Notes under the pieces: generated by a model | What the model saw: only the letters and a program-made list of their open reading frames with translations | Database searches by the model: none | Told to the model about the DNA's origin: nothing | Translations under genes and position numbers: made by a program | Assembly (NCBI GenBank): GCA_002327725.1 | Contig: DCXP01000012.1 | Span: forward strand, 1 to 10,641 | Reading direction: 5' to 3' | Source of the DNA: Proteobacteria bacterium UBA2133 | GTDB lineage: Bacteria; Pseudomonadota; Gammaproteobacteria; Arenicellales; UBA868 | Length of the DNA: 10,641 nucleotides | In this document: one piece after another, positions 1-7,177 of the stretch | How positions within the stretch are numbered: position 1 is the first letter of the stretch | Layout: every line of letters begins with the position of its first letter

Positions 1-792
1 GCCGTATTCCGCCAGCGCCCCGACGGAAAAGACCATGACGTGATCGGCACCGGCCGGACAATTGAGCTCGACGAGATCAACAACATCGTCACCTTTATCA
101 ACAATGCCCGGCTTCGACAGGGCGGCGATACCATAGAGGGTGACCGTATCGTCTACGATATGGCCCGTGACCGGATGACCGTGCGCGGCGAGACCCGCTC
201 AACGCGGGAGGGCGAAGATGCGGATACCGTCCTTCCGAAAAAAGACGGTGAGCGGCCACGAATGGTGCTCCAGCCCGACGAGGTGAACGCCGGCGGTGCC
301 GAGGTCAGTAATCGCGCTGCTGGGGCCACTCCGGGACCGGTAAAATCCGAACAGGCCTATATTGGTGCGACCGGGGCACCGGTCTTTGCCGCACAAAGCG
401 TCACCGCGGCATCCCTTGGGACCCTGGCGGCCGGCACACCGGTCCGGGTGCTGCGCATCGAGGACGGCTGGGCTGAGATCAACGCACCCCGAGGCGTGCG
501 GGTCTGGATTTACGGAAAATTTGTCTCCGCCGGTACCGGCCCCGCAACCGTGACGGGCTCGGCCGTCAGGCTGCGATCCATCCCGTCAACCGGCTCGGGG
601 TCTACCGTCCTGGGTGAGGTCAACAAGGGACGCCGTGTCCTGGTACTGTCGATCAAAAACGACTGGAAAGAGATCGAAGCGCCTGCTGACATCAGGGCGT
701 GGGTTCCCTCGGCACGGGTCCAACCTTCAGAAGACCCGGAGCGCTGGGAAAAAGACTGGCGCGAGTCTGCCAAAAAGGCTGCCGGCGGTTAG
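1..792 (+). CDS. lptA: LptA (LPS transport periplasmic protein), 3' part, with two C-terminal SH3-like domains; 5' end outside window
   Basis: The frame is open from base 1, so the gene starts upstream; 263 residues are visible and a GTG at 40 is an internal codon. The first ~93 residues look like the end of an LptA/OstA beta-jellyroll (IVTFINNARLRQGGDTIEGDRIVYD-like strands, ending near GERPRMVLQP), the periplasmic bridge that carries lipopolysaccharide from the inner membrane LptBFGC complex to LptD. A Gly/Ala/Pro-rich linker follows (about bases 280-350), then two SH3-like repeats (about 355-528 and 547-720) and a charged tail. LptA of enterics, about 185 residues, ends where the linker begins here, so the SH3 part is an extra. 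The lptB gene 43 bases downstream supports the identity. The LptA call is firm from sequence and context; the role of the SH3 part (peptidoglycan or protein binding) is inference. Confidence 0.85.
   Translation, partial: AVFRQRPDGKDHDVIGTGRTIELDEINNIVTFINNARLRQGGDTIEGDRIVYDMARDRMTVRGETRSTREGEDADTVLPKKDGERPRMVLQPDEVNAGGAEVSNRAAGATPGPVKSEQAYIGATGAPVFAAQSVTAASLGTLAAGTPVRVLRIEDGWAEINAPRGVRVWIYGKFVSAGTGPATVTGSAVRLRSIPSTGSGSTVLGEVNKGRRVLVLSIKNDWKEIEAPADIRAWVPSARVQPSEDPERWEKDWRESAKKAAGG
355..720 (+). repeat. Protein-level tandem duplication: two SH3-like (SH3b) units inside lptA
   Basis: The translations of about 355-528 and 547-720 align with each other: both begin TG-x-x-V, share a Ser...LG...G..V.VL.I pattern, then W-x-EI-x-AP and R-x-W before a closing Val. 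Key shared pieces are DGWAEINAP versus NDWKEIEAP and VRVWIYGKFV versus IRAWVPSARV. This is the usual look of bacterial SH3 (SH3b/SH3_3) repeats. At the DNA level the copies have diverged, so the duplication is old. Confidence 0.75.
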
Positions 793-835
793 GCAGTCAA
801 TCAGTCCCAAGGCGGTCGCGACGGGATACGGATCC

Positions 836-1561
836 ATGAGTACACTCACCACCCAAGGCCTGGTCAAGCAGTTTGGCCAAACCACAGTCGTGGACGATGT
901 CGATATCGCTGTCAGTGGCGGTGAAATCGTCGGCCTGCTCGGCCCGAACGGCGCTGGAAAAACGACCTGCTTCTACATGATTTGCGGCCTCGTACGCCGG
1001 GATGGGGGTACGATCCTGCTCGACGGGGAGGATATCAGCGGGCTGCCGATGCACCAGCGTGCACGCAAAGGCATCGGATACCTGCCCCAGGAACCTTCCA
1101 TCTTTCGCCGCCTCACGGTGCGGGACAACCTGCTCGCGGTGCTGGAAGCCGTCCCGGGACTCGACAGCGATGCCCGCCATCAGCGGGTGGATGAGATGCT
1201 CGAGAAGTTCGGCATCACCCATAAGGCCTCCGACTATGGCTACAGCCTCTCCGGCGGAGAAAGACGCCGGGTTGAGATCGCCCGGGCCATTTCGCTCCGG
1301 CCATCGTTCATGCTGCTCGATGAGCCCTTCGCCGGCATTGACCCCATCTCGATCATCGACATTCAGAAACTGATCCGCGATCTTCGGGACATGCAGATCG
1401 GGGTCCTGATTACCGACCACAACGTCCGCGAGACACTCGGTATCTGCGACCGCGCCTACATTCTGACCCAGGGCCGGGTCCTGACAGAAGGAAGCTCAGA
1501 GCACATCCTGGCCCACGACGAGGTCCGCTCGGTGTATCTGGGAACCGGTTTTCGCCTTTAA
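836..1561 (+). CDS. lptB: LptB, ATPase of the LPS export ABC transporter
   Basis: A 241-residue cytoplasmic ATPase that, with LptF and LptG, powers extraction of lipopolysaccharide from the inner membrane into the LptC-LptA bridge. All ABC motifs are visible: Walker A GPNGAGKT (36-43), Q-loop Gln85 in YLPQEPSIFRRLTV, signature LSGGERRRVEIARA (138-151), Walker B FMLLDEPFAGID with catalytic Glu163, and switch His195 in ITDHN. Length and the positions of Lys42, Glu163 and His195 equal those of E. coli LptB, which fixes the ATG at 836 although the frame stays open far upstream over the end of lptA. The ribosome binding site is weak. The gene lies 43 bases after lptA and 20 bases before rpoN, as in most gammaproteobacteria, so these are probably cotranscribed. 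Confidence 0.97.
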   Translation: MSTLTTQGLVKQFGQTTVVDDVDIAVSGGEIVGLLGPNGAGKTTCFYMICGLVRRDGGTILLDGEDISGLPMHQRARKGIGYLPQEPSIFRRLTVRDNLLAVLEAVPGLDSDARHQRVDEMLEKFGITHKASDYGYSLSGGERRRVEIARAISLRPSFMLLDEPFAGIDPISIIDIQKLIRDLRDMQIGVLITDHNVRETLGICDRAYILTQGRVLTEGSSEHILAHDEVRSVYLGTGFRL

Positions 1562-1581
1562 CTGACAGCGCGGTACCAAAG

Positions 1582-3039
1582 TTGAAACAGACGCTTCACA
1601 TCCGGCAGGGCCAACGCCTGCAGCTCAGTGCCCAGCTGCAGCACTCGATTCGCCTTTTGCAACTGTCCCGTGAAGAGATTGAACAGGAGATCGGCTCCGT
1701 TCTCGAATCCAATCCGTTGCTTGAGGAAGCCGAACCCGATGCGCTTCCCGAGATGGAATCAGAAACTGATGTCGAGGACATTCCGGACCCGTTGGCGGAA
1801 TCACCGCACCCCAACGACACGCATCGCGCCGATGATGACTGGCGCGATGCCTCCTTGACGGACCGGCATTGGGAGCAGGCCGGCTTTTCACCTTCGGAAC
1901 GTACCGATTCCGGCGACGCATACAATGACCGTGAATCACAGTGGGAAAGTCCGCAGAAAACCCTGGCCGGGCTGCTGCTTGAAGCCCTCGCGCTGCACCG
2001 GCTCAGTGAAAAAGACCAATTGATCGCCCAAACCCTCATTGGCTGTCTTGACCTTAAAGGTTACCTGACAGCGAATTATGACGAAGTAGGGCAGATCCTG
2101 GCGCCGCGAGTCACCGCCGATGACGACGAGATCGATTCGATGCTCCATCTGGTGCAGAGTCTTTCTGATCCGGGTATTGGTGCCCGGGATCTGGCCGAGT
2201 GCCTCGCCCTGCAACTCAAGGTGCAACCTCCGGAGACCCCGGGTCTTGTGGATGCACGCAAGATTGTGCACCAGCACCTGTCTTTGCTCAGCGCGCGCCG
2301 CTATGACGCGCTCGCCGAGGTGCTTGATATCGAACGCTCCGCCTTGGCCGAGGTCCTTCGGCTGATTCAGTCACTGGACCCGAAACCCGGTGAGCGCCTG
2401 ACTGCGACCCCGGCGCCTGCAGTTTCTCCGGACGCCATTGTGCAGCGGCGTGACGGGGTCTGGACCGTAGCACTGACGCGGGAGAGCGCGCAGGGCATCC
2501 GTATCAGCAGCCATTACCAGCAGTATCTCGACGGCAACGATCAGACAACCCGGCAATACCTTAAGGATCACCTGCGCGAGGCCCAGTGGTTCATCCGCAG
2601 CCTCCAGCAGCGGGATCAGACCATTCTGAGTGTCGCGACCCAGATCATCTCGGTTCAGAACGGCTTTATGGATGAGGGTGACGGCGCACTCCTGCCTTTG
2701 ACCCTGCGGGATGTCGGGGAGGCGCTCGGTATTCATGAATCCACGGTATCGCGCGCGGTGGATCATAAGTACCTGCTCACGCCGCACGGGCTGTTCCCGA
2801 TGAAGCACTTCTTCTCGGCAGGCCTCGGGGCGTCCTCCGGTCCCCAGACCTCGGCCCGGGCGGCGCAGGCCCGGATCCGCAAGATGATAGAATCCGAATC
2901 CCCGCTGAAGCCGATCAGCGACAGCCAACTGGCTACCAGACTGGGCGAACAAGGCATTTCGATCGCTCGGCGGACAGTCGCCAAATATCGCGAGCAGATG
3001 AATATTCTGCCGGCATCCCAGCGACGCAGTGTAATTTAG
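1582..3039 (+). CDS. rpoN: RNA polymerase sigma-54 factor RpoN
   Basis: A 485-residue sigma-54 factor (E. coli 477), which directs core polymerase to -24/-12 promoters opened by AAA+ enhancer-binding proteins. Region I is the Gln/Leu-rich activator-interacting part (about 1-50, RLQLSAQLQHSIRLLQLS and ESNPLLEE). Region II is an acidic spacer (about 51-125). The core-binding part follows, with GIGARDLAECL (198-208). A helix-turn-helix lies at about 373-392 (LTLRDVGEALGIHESTVSRA) and the RpoN box ARRTVAKYRE at 462-471, which reads the -24 element. I chose the TTG at 1582 because the family starts with MK-x-x-L directly before the Gln-rich region and no ATG or GTG lies in frame between it and the end of lptB. 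No clear Shine-Dalgarno sequence precedes it, so coupling to lptB translation is plausible. Confidence 0.97.
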   Translation: MKQTLHIRQGQRLQLSAQLQHSIRLLQLSREEIEQEIGSVLESNPLLEEAEPDALPEMESETDVEDIPDPLAESPHPNDTHRADDDWRDASLTDRHWEQAGFSPSERTDSGDAYNDRESQWESPQKTLAGLLLEALALHRLSEKDQLIAQTLIGCLDLKGYLTANYDEVGQILAPRVTADDDEIDSMLHLVQSLSDPGIGARDLAECLALQLKVQPPETPGLVDARKIVHQHLSLLSARRYDALAEVLDIERSALAEVLRLIQSLDPKPGERLTATPAPAVSPDAIVQRRDGVWTVALTRESAQGIRISSHYQQYLDGNDQTTRQYLKDHLREAQWFIRSLQQRDQTILSVATQIISVQNGFMDEGDGALLPLTLRDVGEALGIHESTVSRAVDHKYLLTPHGLFPMKHFFSAGLGASSGPQTSARAAQARIRKMIESESPLKPISDSQLATRLGEQGISIARRTVAKYREQMNILPASQRRSVI

Positions 3040-3062
3040 CTTCGGTGACATAAGAGGTTTTC

Positions 3063-3392
3063 ATGGACGTAATTGTTACTGGCCAGCATCTTGAGATCTC
3101 GGACACCCTGCGGGACCATGTCAATCAGAAAATCAGCCGTGTTACCCGGCATTACGATCATGTGACGAGTGCCCACGTGGTGCTGCACGTTGAGAAAACC
3201 GAACACCTTGCTGAGGTGACCGTTCACATTCCCGGGCATCGGATTCACGCCGCGGGCCACGCTACCGACATGTACGCTGCCATTGACGCCATGACCGATA
3301 AACTGGACCGGCAAATTACCCGGCATAAGGAACGGATTGCTGACCATCATCAATCAGACGGCGGGATTAAGACACTGTCAGAAAAGTCATGA
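3063..3392 (+). CDS. hpf: Ribosome hibernation promoting factor, short form (HPF/YfiA family)
   Basis: A 109-residue protein of the S30AE family that binds in the decoding centre of idle 30S subunits and favours inactive ribosome dimers in stationary phase. It opens with MDVIVTGQHLEISDTLRDHVNQKI and carries the basic stretch DKLDRQITRHKERI at about 80-93, as in E. coli HPF. It lacks the long linker and C-terminal dimerisation domain of long HPF proteins, so it is the short type. AAGAGG at 3052-3057 lies five bases before the ATG. It starts 23 bases after rpoN, the standard place, and its stop overlaps the ptsN start in ATGA. Confidence 0.95.
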   Translation: MDVIVTGQHLEISDTLRDHVNQKISRVTRHYDHVTSAHVVLHVEKTEHLAEVTVHIPGHRIHAAGHATDMYAAIDAMTDKLDRQITRHKERIADHHQSDGGIKTLSEKS

Positions 3393-3871
3393 GGCAAGCC
3401 GCGCGCGCAAACGAGAGCAGCGATTGCGGACCGCTGAAACGGCTGCTGAGCCGCGAGCGGGTCGCAGCCAACGTCAAGATATCGAGCAAAAAGCGCATGC
3501 TGGAGGAGTTGGCGGAATTACTTTCGCGACAACTTCCCGGTATGGACCAGCAAACGGTGTTTTCCATTCTCAACGAACGCGAGCGCCTTGGCAGCACCGG
3601 TATCGGCCACGGCATCGCACTCCCGCATGGCCGACTGAACGGCATCCATGAACCCATCGCTGCCGCAATGAAACTGGCGCAGCCGCTGGATTTTGACGCC
3701 ATCGATGATCAGCCCATCACCATGGTGATCGGGCTGTTGGTCCCGGCCGAGGCAACCGATCAGCACCTTCGCATCCTGAGCGACCTTACCGGCGCATTCT
3801 CTGACAGCGGTTTTCGACACGCCGTCGGTGAAGCGAATGACGCGGACAGCCTGTTCAGCTTATTGGCCTGA
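3389..3871 (+). CDS. ptsN: PtsN, EIIA-Ntr component of the nitrogen phosphotransferase system
   Basis: A 160-residue cytoplasmic EIIA protein of the mannitol/fructose fold, the end acceptor of the PTS-Ntr relay. In E. coli the dephospho form binds TrkA and KdpD and affects potassium balance and sigma-54-linked expression. His80 in GHGIALPHGRL (73-83) is the expected phosphoryl acceptor, and His74 is the conserved companion. The typical ERERLGSTGIG run precedes it, and LLVPAEATDQHLRILSDL (about 116-133) marks the second half of the domain. The ATG at 3389 overlaps the hpf stop in ATGA, which supports this start and translational coupling. The N-terminal ~15 residues are polar and not conserved. 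No membrane component is linked, so the role is regulatory rather than sugar uptake. Confidence 0.95.
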   Translation: MRQAARANESSDCGPLKRLLSRERVAANVKISSKKRMLEELAELLSRQLPGMDQQTVFSILNERERLGSTGIGHGIALPHGRLNGIHEPIAAAMKLAQPLDFDAIDDQPITMVIGLLVPAEATDQHLRILSDLTGAFSDSGFRHAVGEANDADSLFSLLA

Positions 3872-3962
3872 CCAGGCGGACCCTCTTGGAGCCGCGGCGA
3901 AGCCCGTGTACACCGGTTCCCGCCATCGCTTTTTAAACGCCTAGCGCAACCAAAGGCCCAAC

Positions 3963-4832
3963 ATGAATCTGATTATCGTCAGCGGACTGTCGGGATCGGG
4001 CAAGAGTATTGCCCTGCATGCGCTCGAGGATCTCGGCTACTTCTGTATCGATAACCTCCCTTTTGGCATGCTGCCACAACTGGCAGCACAACTGCAGCGA
4101 AGCTCGTCCACCGGTATCGAAAGTGCCGCTGTCAGCATTGATTCGCGCAGCCGGGAATTTCTGGAAACGCTTAAGACCGGCATTGACGAACTGCGTGCCG
4201 CGGCTGTGACACCACGGATCGTCTTCCTGGAAGCCGACACCGAACGGCTCCTGCAGAGATACAGTGAAACCCGCAGAAGACACCCCTTAACCGACGAGGA
4301 TACCCCGCTGCTGGAGGGCATTCTCCGGGAGCGTGAGTTGCTGACGCCGCTTGCAGATGCGGCCGAGAGAACAATCGACACGAGCATCATGACGCCCTAT
4401 GAACTGCGCGTGGCGATCCGTGGCTTCGCGCAGGGCACGCTGCAATCGCGGCCCACGCTGCTGTTCCAGTCTTTCGGCTTCAAGCGCGGCGCTCCCAGCG
4501 ACGCCGACACGGTCTTCGATCTTCGCTGCCTGCCCAATCCCTACTGGGAGACGGAGCTTCGGGATTTTTGCGGCCTCGACAGACCCGTTATCGACTTTCT
4601 TGAACGTACCGAACTGGTCCACCAGATGGCCGCCGAACTGAAATCCTTTATCAGTTTCTGGATAAAGCATTTCGACGTTGTCGACCGCAGCTATCTCACG
4701 GTGGCGCTGGGCTGCACGGGCGGCCAGCACCGTTCGGTCTACATGGTCGAAAGGCTCGCCCGGGAATTTCGCGAGATCGGCGACCCTGTTCAGATACGCC
4801 ATCGTGACCTGCCCCCAGCCCAAGGAGGCTGA
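3963..4832 (+). CDS. rapZ: RapZ (YvcJ/YhbJ family), nucleotide-binding RNase adaptor protein
   Basis: A 289-residue P-loop protein. In E. coli RapZ presents the small RNA GlmZ to RNase E and senses glucosamine-6-phosphate, controlling GlmS and cell-envelope precursor supply. Visible motifs: Walker A GLSGSGKS (8-15), DNLP (30-33), the YSETRRRHPL run (about 99-108), FESFGFK-like FQSFGFKRG and LRCLPNPYWE in the C-terminal domain, and GCTGGQHRS (250-258). The extreme C-terminus (RHRDLPPAQGG) lacks the Lys/Arg residues that E. coli RapZ uses for RNA binding (Lys270, Lys281, Arg282, Lys283), so GlmZ-type activity cannot be assumed. AAAGG stands six bases before the ATG. A 91-base gap separates it from ptsN; no hprK is present there. 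The last codons contain the ribosome binding site of the HPr gene. Confidence 0.95.
   Translation: MNLIIVSGLSGSGKSIALHALEDLGYFCIDNLPFGMLPQLAAQLQRSSSTGIESAAVSIDSRSREFLETLKTGIDELRAAAVTPRIVFLEADTERLLQRYSETRRRHPLTDEDTPLLEGILRERELLTPLADAAERTIDTSIMTPYELRVAIRGFAQGTLQSRPTLLFQSFGFKRGAPSDADTVFDLRCLPNPYWETELRDFCGLDRPVIDFLERTELVHQMAAELKSFISFWIKHFDVVDRSYLTVALGCTGGQHRSVYMVERLAREFREIGDPVQIRHRDLPPAQGG
4822..4828 (+). promoter_or_regulatory. Strong ribosome binding site of the HPr gene, inside the end of rapZ
   Basis: AAGGAGG lies eight bases before the ATG at 4837 and overlaps the codons for the last Gln-Gly-Gly of RapZ. It decides the HPr start: the reading frame is open further upstream, but only this ATG has a good site and yields a standard HPr N-terminus. 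Confidence 0.8.
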
Positions 4833-4836
4833 GGCG

Positions 4837-5109
4837 ATGACGGTCGAGCTTGACGTCAAGATTATCAACCGTCTCGGGCTGCATGCCCGCGCCTGTGCCA
4901 AGCTGGTAAAGGCGGCAGCCCACTACGAGAGCCGCGTTGAACTGCTCCAGGGAGATGCGCATGCAGACGCCAAAAGCATCATGAGCCTTATGATGCTGGC
5001 GGCACCCCAAGGCTCGCAACTGACACTTCGCGCAGTCGGCACAGACGCCGAAGCGGCCGCGGCAGAGATCATTCAGCTGATCAACGAGCGCTTCGGCGAA
5101 GAAGAGTAA
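4837..5109 (+). CDS. ptsH: HPr-family phosphocarrier protein (NPr-like)
   Basis: A 90-residue HPr protein that takes phosphate from Enzyme I on His16 (NRLGLHARACAKLV, 11-24) and passes it to PtsN. Ser47 in DAKSIMSLMMLAA sits at the place of the regulatory Ser46 of HPr proteins, but no HPr kinase gene is present in this cluster. Length and both motifs match the family. The stop and the ptsI start share TAATG, so the two carriers are translationally coupled. With ptsN upstream and no sugar-specific EII nearby, it most likely works as the NPr of a PTS-Ntr chain; whether the label npr/ptsO or ptsH is best cannot be settled from sequence alone. Confidence 0.93.
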   Translation: MTVELDVKIINRLGLHARACAKLVKAAAHYESRVELLQGDAHADAKSIMSLMMLAAPQGSQLTLRAVGTDAEAAAAEIIQLINERFGEEE

Positions 5110-6860
5110 TGCTGGCGCTCAGTGGGACAGGAATCGGACGGGGCATTGCCATCGGACGTGCGCTGATTCTGGATGGGTGGCAGGACGAGGTGCCGCACTT
5201 CCAGATCGACCCCGGCGATGTTGATCAGGAAGTCTCCCGATTCAACGAAGCCATCGCATCAGTGCGTCTTGAGCTCAGGCACCTGCAGGCCAAGCTGCCG
5301 CCCACGGCGCCTCCCGAGACGGGCGCGTTCATCGATGTTCACCTGCTGATGCTTGATGATCCACTCATTTCACATCAGCCGGCCGAATCGATCGAAAACG
5401 AAAAGATTAACGCCGAATGGGCGCTAAAAAATCATGCCGATACCCTGGTCGCGTTTTTTGACAATATCTCAGACCCGTACCTGCGGACGAAAAAGGAGGA
5501 TGTCACTCAGGTGGTCGGCCGGATCATGGATGTGCTGACCCGCGGCGAAGATCGCCGTCGCTCGGATGTGGCAGGTCTTGACCAGGCGCTTAACAGCCGC
5601 ATCATTGTCGCCCGGGACCTCAGCCCGGCCGACACGGTAATGCTTCGCCACCGCAACATGACCGCCTTCGTGACCCGCCTTGGCGGACCGATATCCCATA
5701 CCGCGATCCTGGCGCGCAGCCTTGGTCTTACGGCTGTCGTCGGGCTGCATCGGGTCATCGACACCATCCGCGACGGCGACCAACTGATTGTGGATGCCGC
5801 CACCGGCACCGTACTGGTCTCGCCGGATGACAGGCTGCTTGCCCAGTTCCAGGCTCTGCAGCAACGCCAGCACGCGCAAAAACAGGCGCTCGCCAAACTC
5901 GGCAAAGAGAAGGCCGTCACCCGTGACAACGAAGAGATTACCCTGCTCGCCAACATTGAGCTGCCCGAAGATCTCGATGCTCTGGATGACAGTGGCGCCG
6001 CAGGCGTCGGTCTCTACCGCACCGAGTTTCTGTTCATGAACCGGACCGAACCGCCCGAAGAGGAAGAGCAGTACCAGGCCTACTGTCATGTTCTGAATTC
6101 GGTGCACGGGCCGGTGACCATCCGCACACTGGATCTCGGAGCAGATAAGCAGGTGGATGGCGGTCGCGCCGAGCCCACAGCCGCAATGACGGCAGCCCTT
6201 GGGCTGCGGGCAATCCGGCTCTGCCTGAGCGAGCCTTCCCTGTTCAAGCCACAGCTTCGCGCCATCCTGCGGGCGGCTGTCCATGGTGACGCCCGGCTGA
6301 TGATTCCGATGCTGTCCAGTCTGCAGGAGCTTGAACAGAGCCTTGCCCTGATCCGTGAAGTCTGTGCCGAGCTCGAACGCGAGGGAGCGGCTTTTGATCC
6401 GAATATTCCCGTAGGCGGCATGATTGAGGTTCCCGCAGCGGCGATCTCGGCTGACCTGTTTGCACAGAAACTCGACTTCTTTTCTATCGGGACCAACGAT
6501 CTCATCCAGTACACGCTCGCCATCGACCGGGTCGACGACAGCGTCAACTACCTGTACGACCCCTTGCACCCGTCGGTACTGCGCCTGGTGCACAATGTCA
6601 TCCAGGCAGGCAGCGAAGCAGGCATCCCGGTTTCGATGTGCGGGGAAATGGCGGGAGACCCGGACTTCACGCGTCTTCTGCTGGGGCTTGGTTTACGCCA
6701 ATTCAGCATGGAGCCTTCCCGACTTCTGGAGATCCGCCAACAGGTTCGTGACAGCCGGCTTTCGCGACTCCCCGGCTGGGCCGAGCGGATTCTGGAATGT
6801 GCCGACAGCACCTCCCTGCACGGCCTGGTCGACCAGCTTAACGCCGAGGACTGCGCATGA
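5109..6860 (+). CDS. ptsI: Phosphoenolpyruvate-protein phosphotransferase (PTS Enzyme I), without GAF domain
   Basis: A 583-residue Enzyme I that autophosphorylates from PEP and passes the phosphate to HPr. The N-terminal part has the HPr-binding helices and the phospho-His swivel domain with His197 in GGPISHTAILARSLGL. The C-terminal PEP-binding barrel has YRTEFLFM (303-310), LGLRAIR (364-370), GTNDLIQYTLAIDR (461-474) and catalytic Cys511 in MCGEMAGD. Length is that of ordinary PtsI (E. coli 575). It lacks the N-terminal GAF domain of PtsP, although the neighbours suggest a PTS-Ntr role, so the GAF-linked glutamine sensing known for PtsP is not expected here. Just before LGLRAIR the usual Asn-Pro is replaced by Thr-Ala (361-362). 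The start overlaps the HPr stop and the end overlaps the next gene. Confidence 0.95.
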   Translation: MLALSGTGIGRGIAIGRALILDGWQDEVPHFQIDPGDVDQEVSRFNEAIASVRLELRHLQAKLPPTAPPETGAFIDVHLLMLDDPLISHQPAESIENEKINAEWALKNHADTLVAFFDNISDPYLRTKKEDVTQVVGRIMDVLTRGEDRRRSDVAGLDQALNSRIIVARDLSPADTVMLRHRNMTAFVTRLGGPISHTAILARSLGLTAVVGLHRVIDTIRDGDQLIVDAATGTVLVSPDDRLLAQFQALQQRQHAQKQALAKLGKEKAVTRDNEEITLLANIELPEDLDALDDSGAAGVGLYRTEFLFMNRTEPPEEEEQYQAYCHVLNSVHGPVTIRTLDLGADKQVDGGRAEPTAAMTAALGLRAIRLCLSEPSLFKPQLRAILRAAVHGDARLMIPMLSSLQELEQSLALIREVCAELEREGAAFDPNIPVGGMIEVPAAAISADLFAQKLDFFSIGTNDLIQYTLAIDRVDDSVNYLYDPLHPSVLRLVHNVIQAGSEAGIPVSMCGEMAGDPDFTRLLLGLGLRQFSMEPSRLLEIRQQVRDSRLSRLPGWAERILECADSTSLHGLVDQLNAEDCA

Positions 6861-7159
6861 GCGGCTGCGCGGCGGCAGAGCCTTTTGCGCTTCAGGTGCT
6901 CGGAAACAGCATGGCCCCCGAGTTCTGCAAGGGCTGCGTGGTGATCGTTGACCCGGGTGCACCCGTGAGCCACGGCGCATTCGTTGTTGCCGAACACGGT
7001 GACGGGGTCATCCTGCGGCAACTGATCATCGAGGAAAACCAGTGGTCTCTCAACGCGCTGGCGACGGGGCATCCCAGAATCCGCATTGCCGGGCCCGGGG
7101 TGATCCGGGGAGTGGTGACTCAGCGGGCGGGACGTCGGCGAGCTAAGCGCAAAAACTAA
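6857..7159 (+). CDS. Small S24-family (LexA/UmuD C-terminal-like) protein with altered catalytic dyad
   Basis: A 100-residue protein made only of an S24 peptidase-like fold, with no DNA-binding domain and no LexA-type Ala-Gly cleavage region. Ser18 in VLGNSMAPEF matches the family's nucleophile (GxSM). The residue 36 positions later, where the general-base Lys of LexA/UmuD falls (VTVKRL), is Arg54 in VILRQL, so self-cleavage looks doubtful. The usual GD-x-V after the Ser loop is replaced, giving Cys24-Lys-Gly-Cys27, a CxxC pair, with a further Cys4. The C-terminus is very basic (RAGRRRAKRKN). The ATG overlaps the ptsI stop in ATGA and GAGGA stands just upstream, so it is coupled to Enzyme I. 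The fold call is well supported; the function is unknown and I do not assign one. Confidence 0.8.
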   Translation: MSGCAAAEPFALQVLGNSMAPEFCKGCVVIVDPGAPVSHGAFVVAEHGDGVILRQLIIEENQWSLNALATGHPRIRIAGPGVIRGVVTQRAGRRRAKRKN

Positions 7160-7177
7160 CTATAGGATCTAGGCTCC

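Noticed and set aside
614..835. Possible N-terminal extension of LptB in the same frame.
   Set aside because: It overlaps lptA in another frame; the 836 start gives the exact family length and residue numbering.
2371..3051. A 226-codon open frame on the minus strand across the end of rpoN.
   Set aside because: It is antisense to the conserved sigma-54 DNA-binding region and its translation has no recognisable domain.
3872..3962. The 91-base gap between ptsN and rapZ as a place for a promoter, a hairpin (GCCTG-AC-CAGGC at 3866-3877) or an hprK remnant.
   Set aside because: The hairpin loop is too short for a stable stem, TTGGAG and TGTACA are only 15 bases apart, and no HPr kinase motif is visible.
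5469..6593. A 374-codon open frame on the minus strand across ptsI.
   Set aside because: It lies wholly antisense to a clear Enzyme I gene, shows no family motifs and is typical of shadow frames in GC-rich coding DNA.
6857..7159. Reading the S24-like gene as UmuD or a LexA fragment.
   Set aside because: There is no Ala-Gly cleavage region, no DNA-binding domain, no umuC neighbour, and the catalytic Lys position is Arg.
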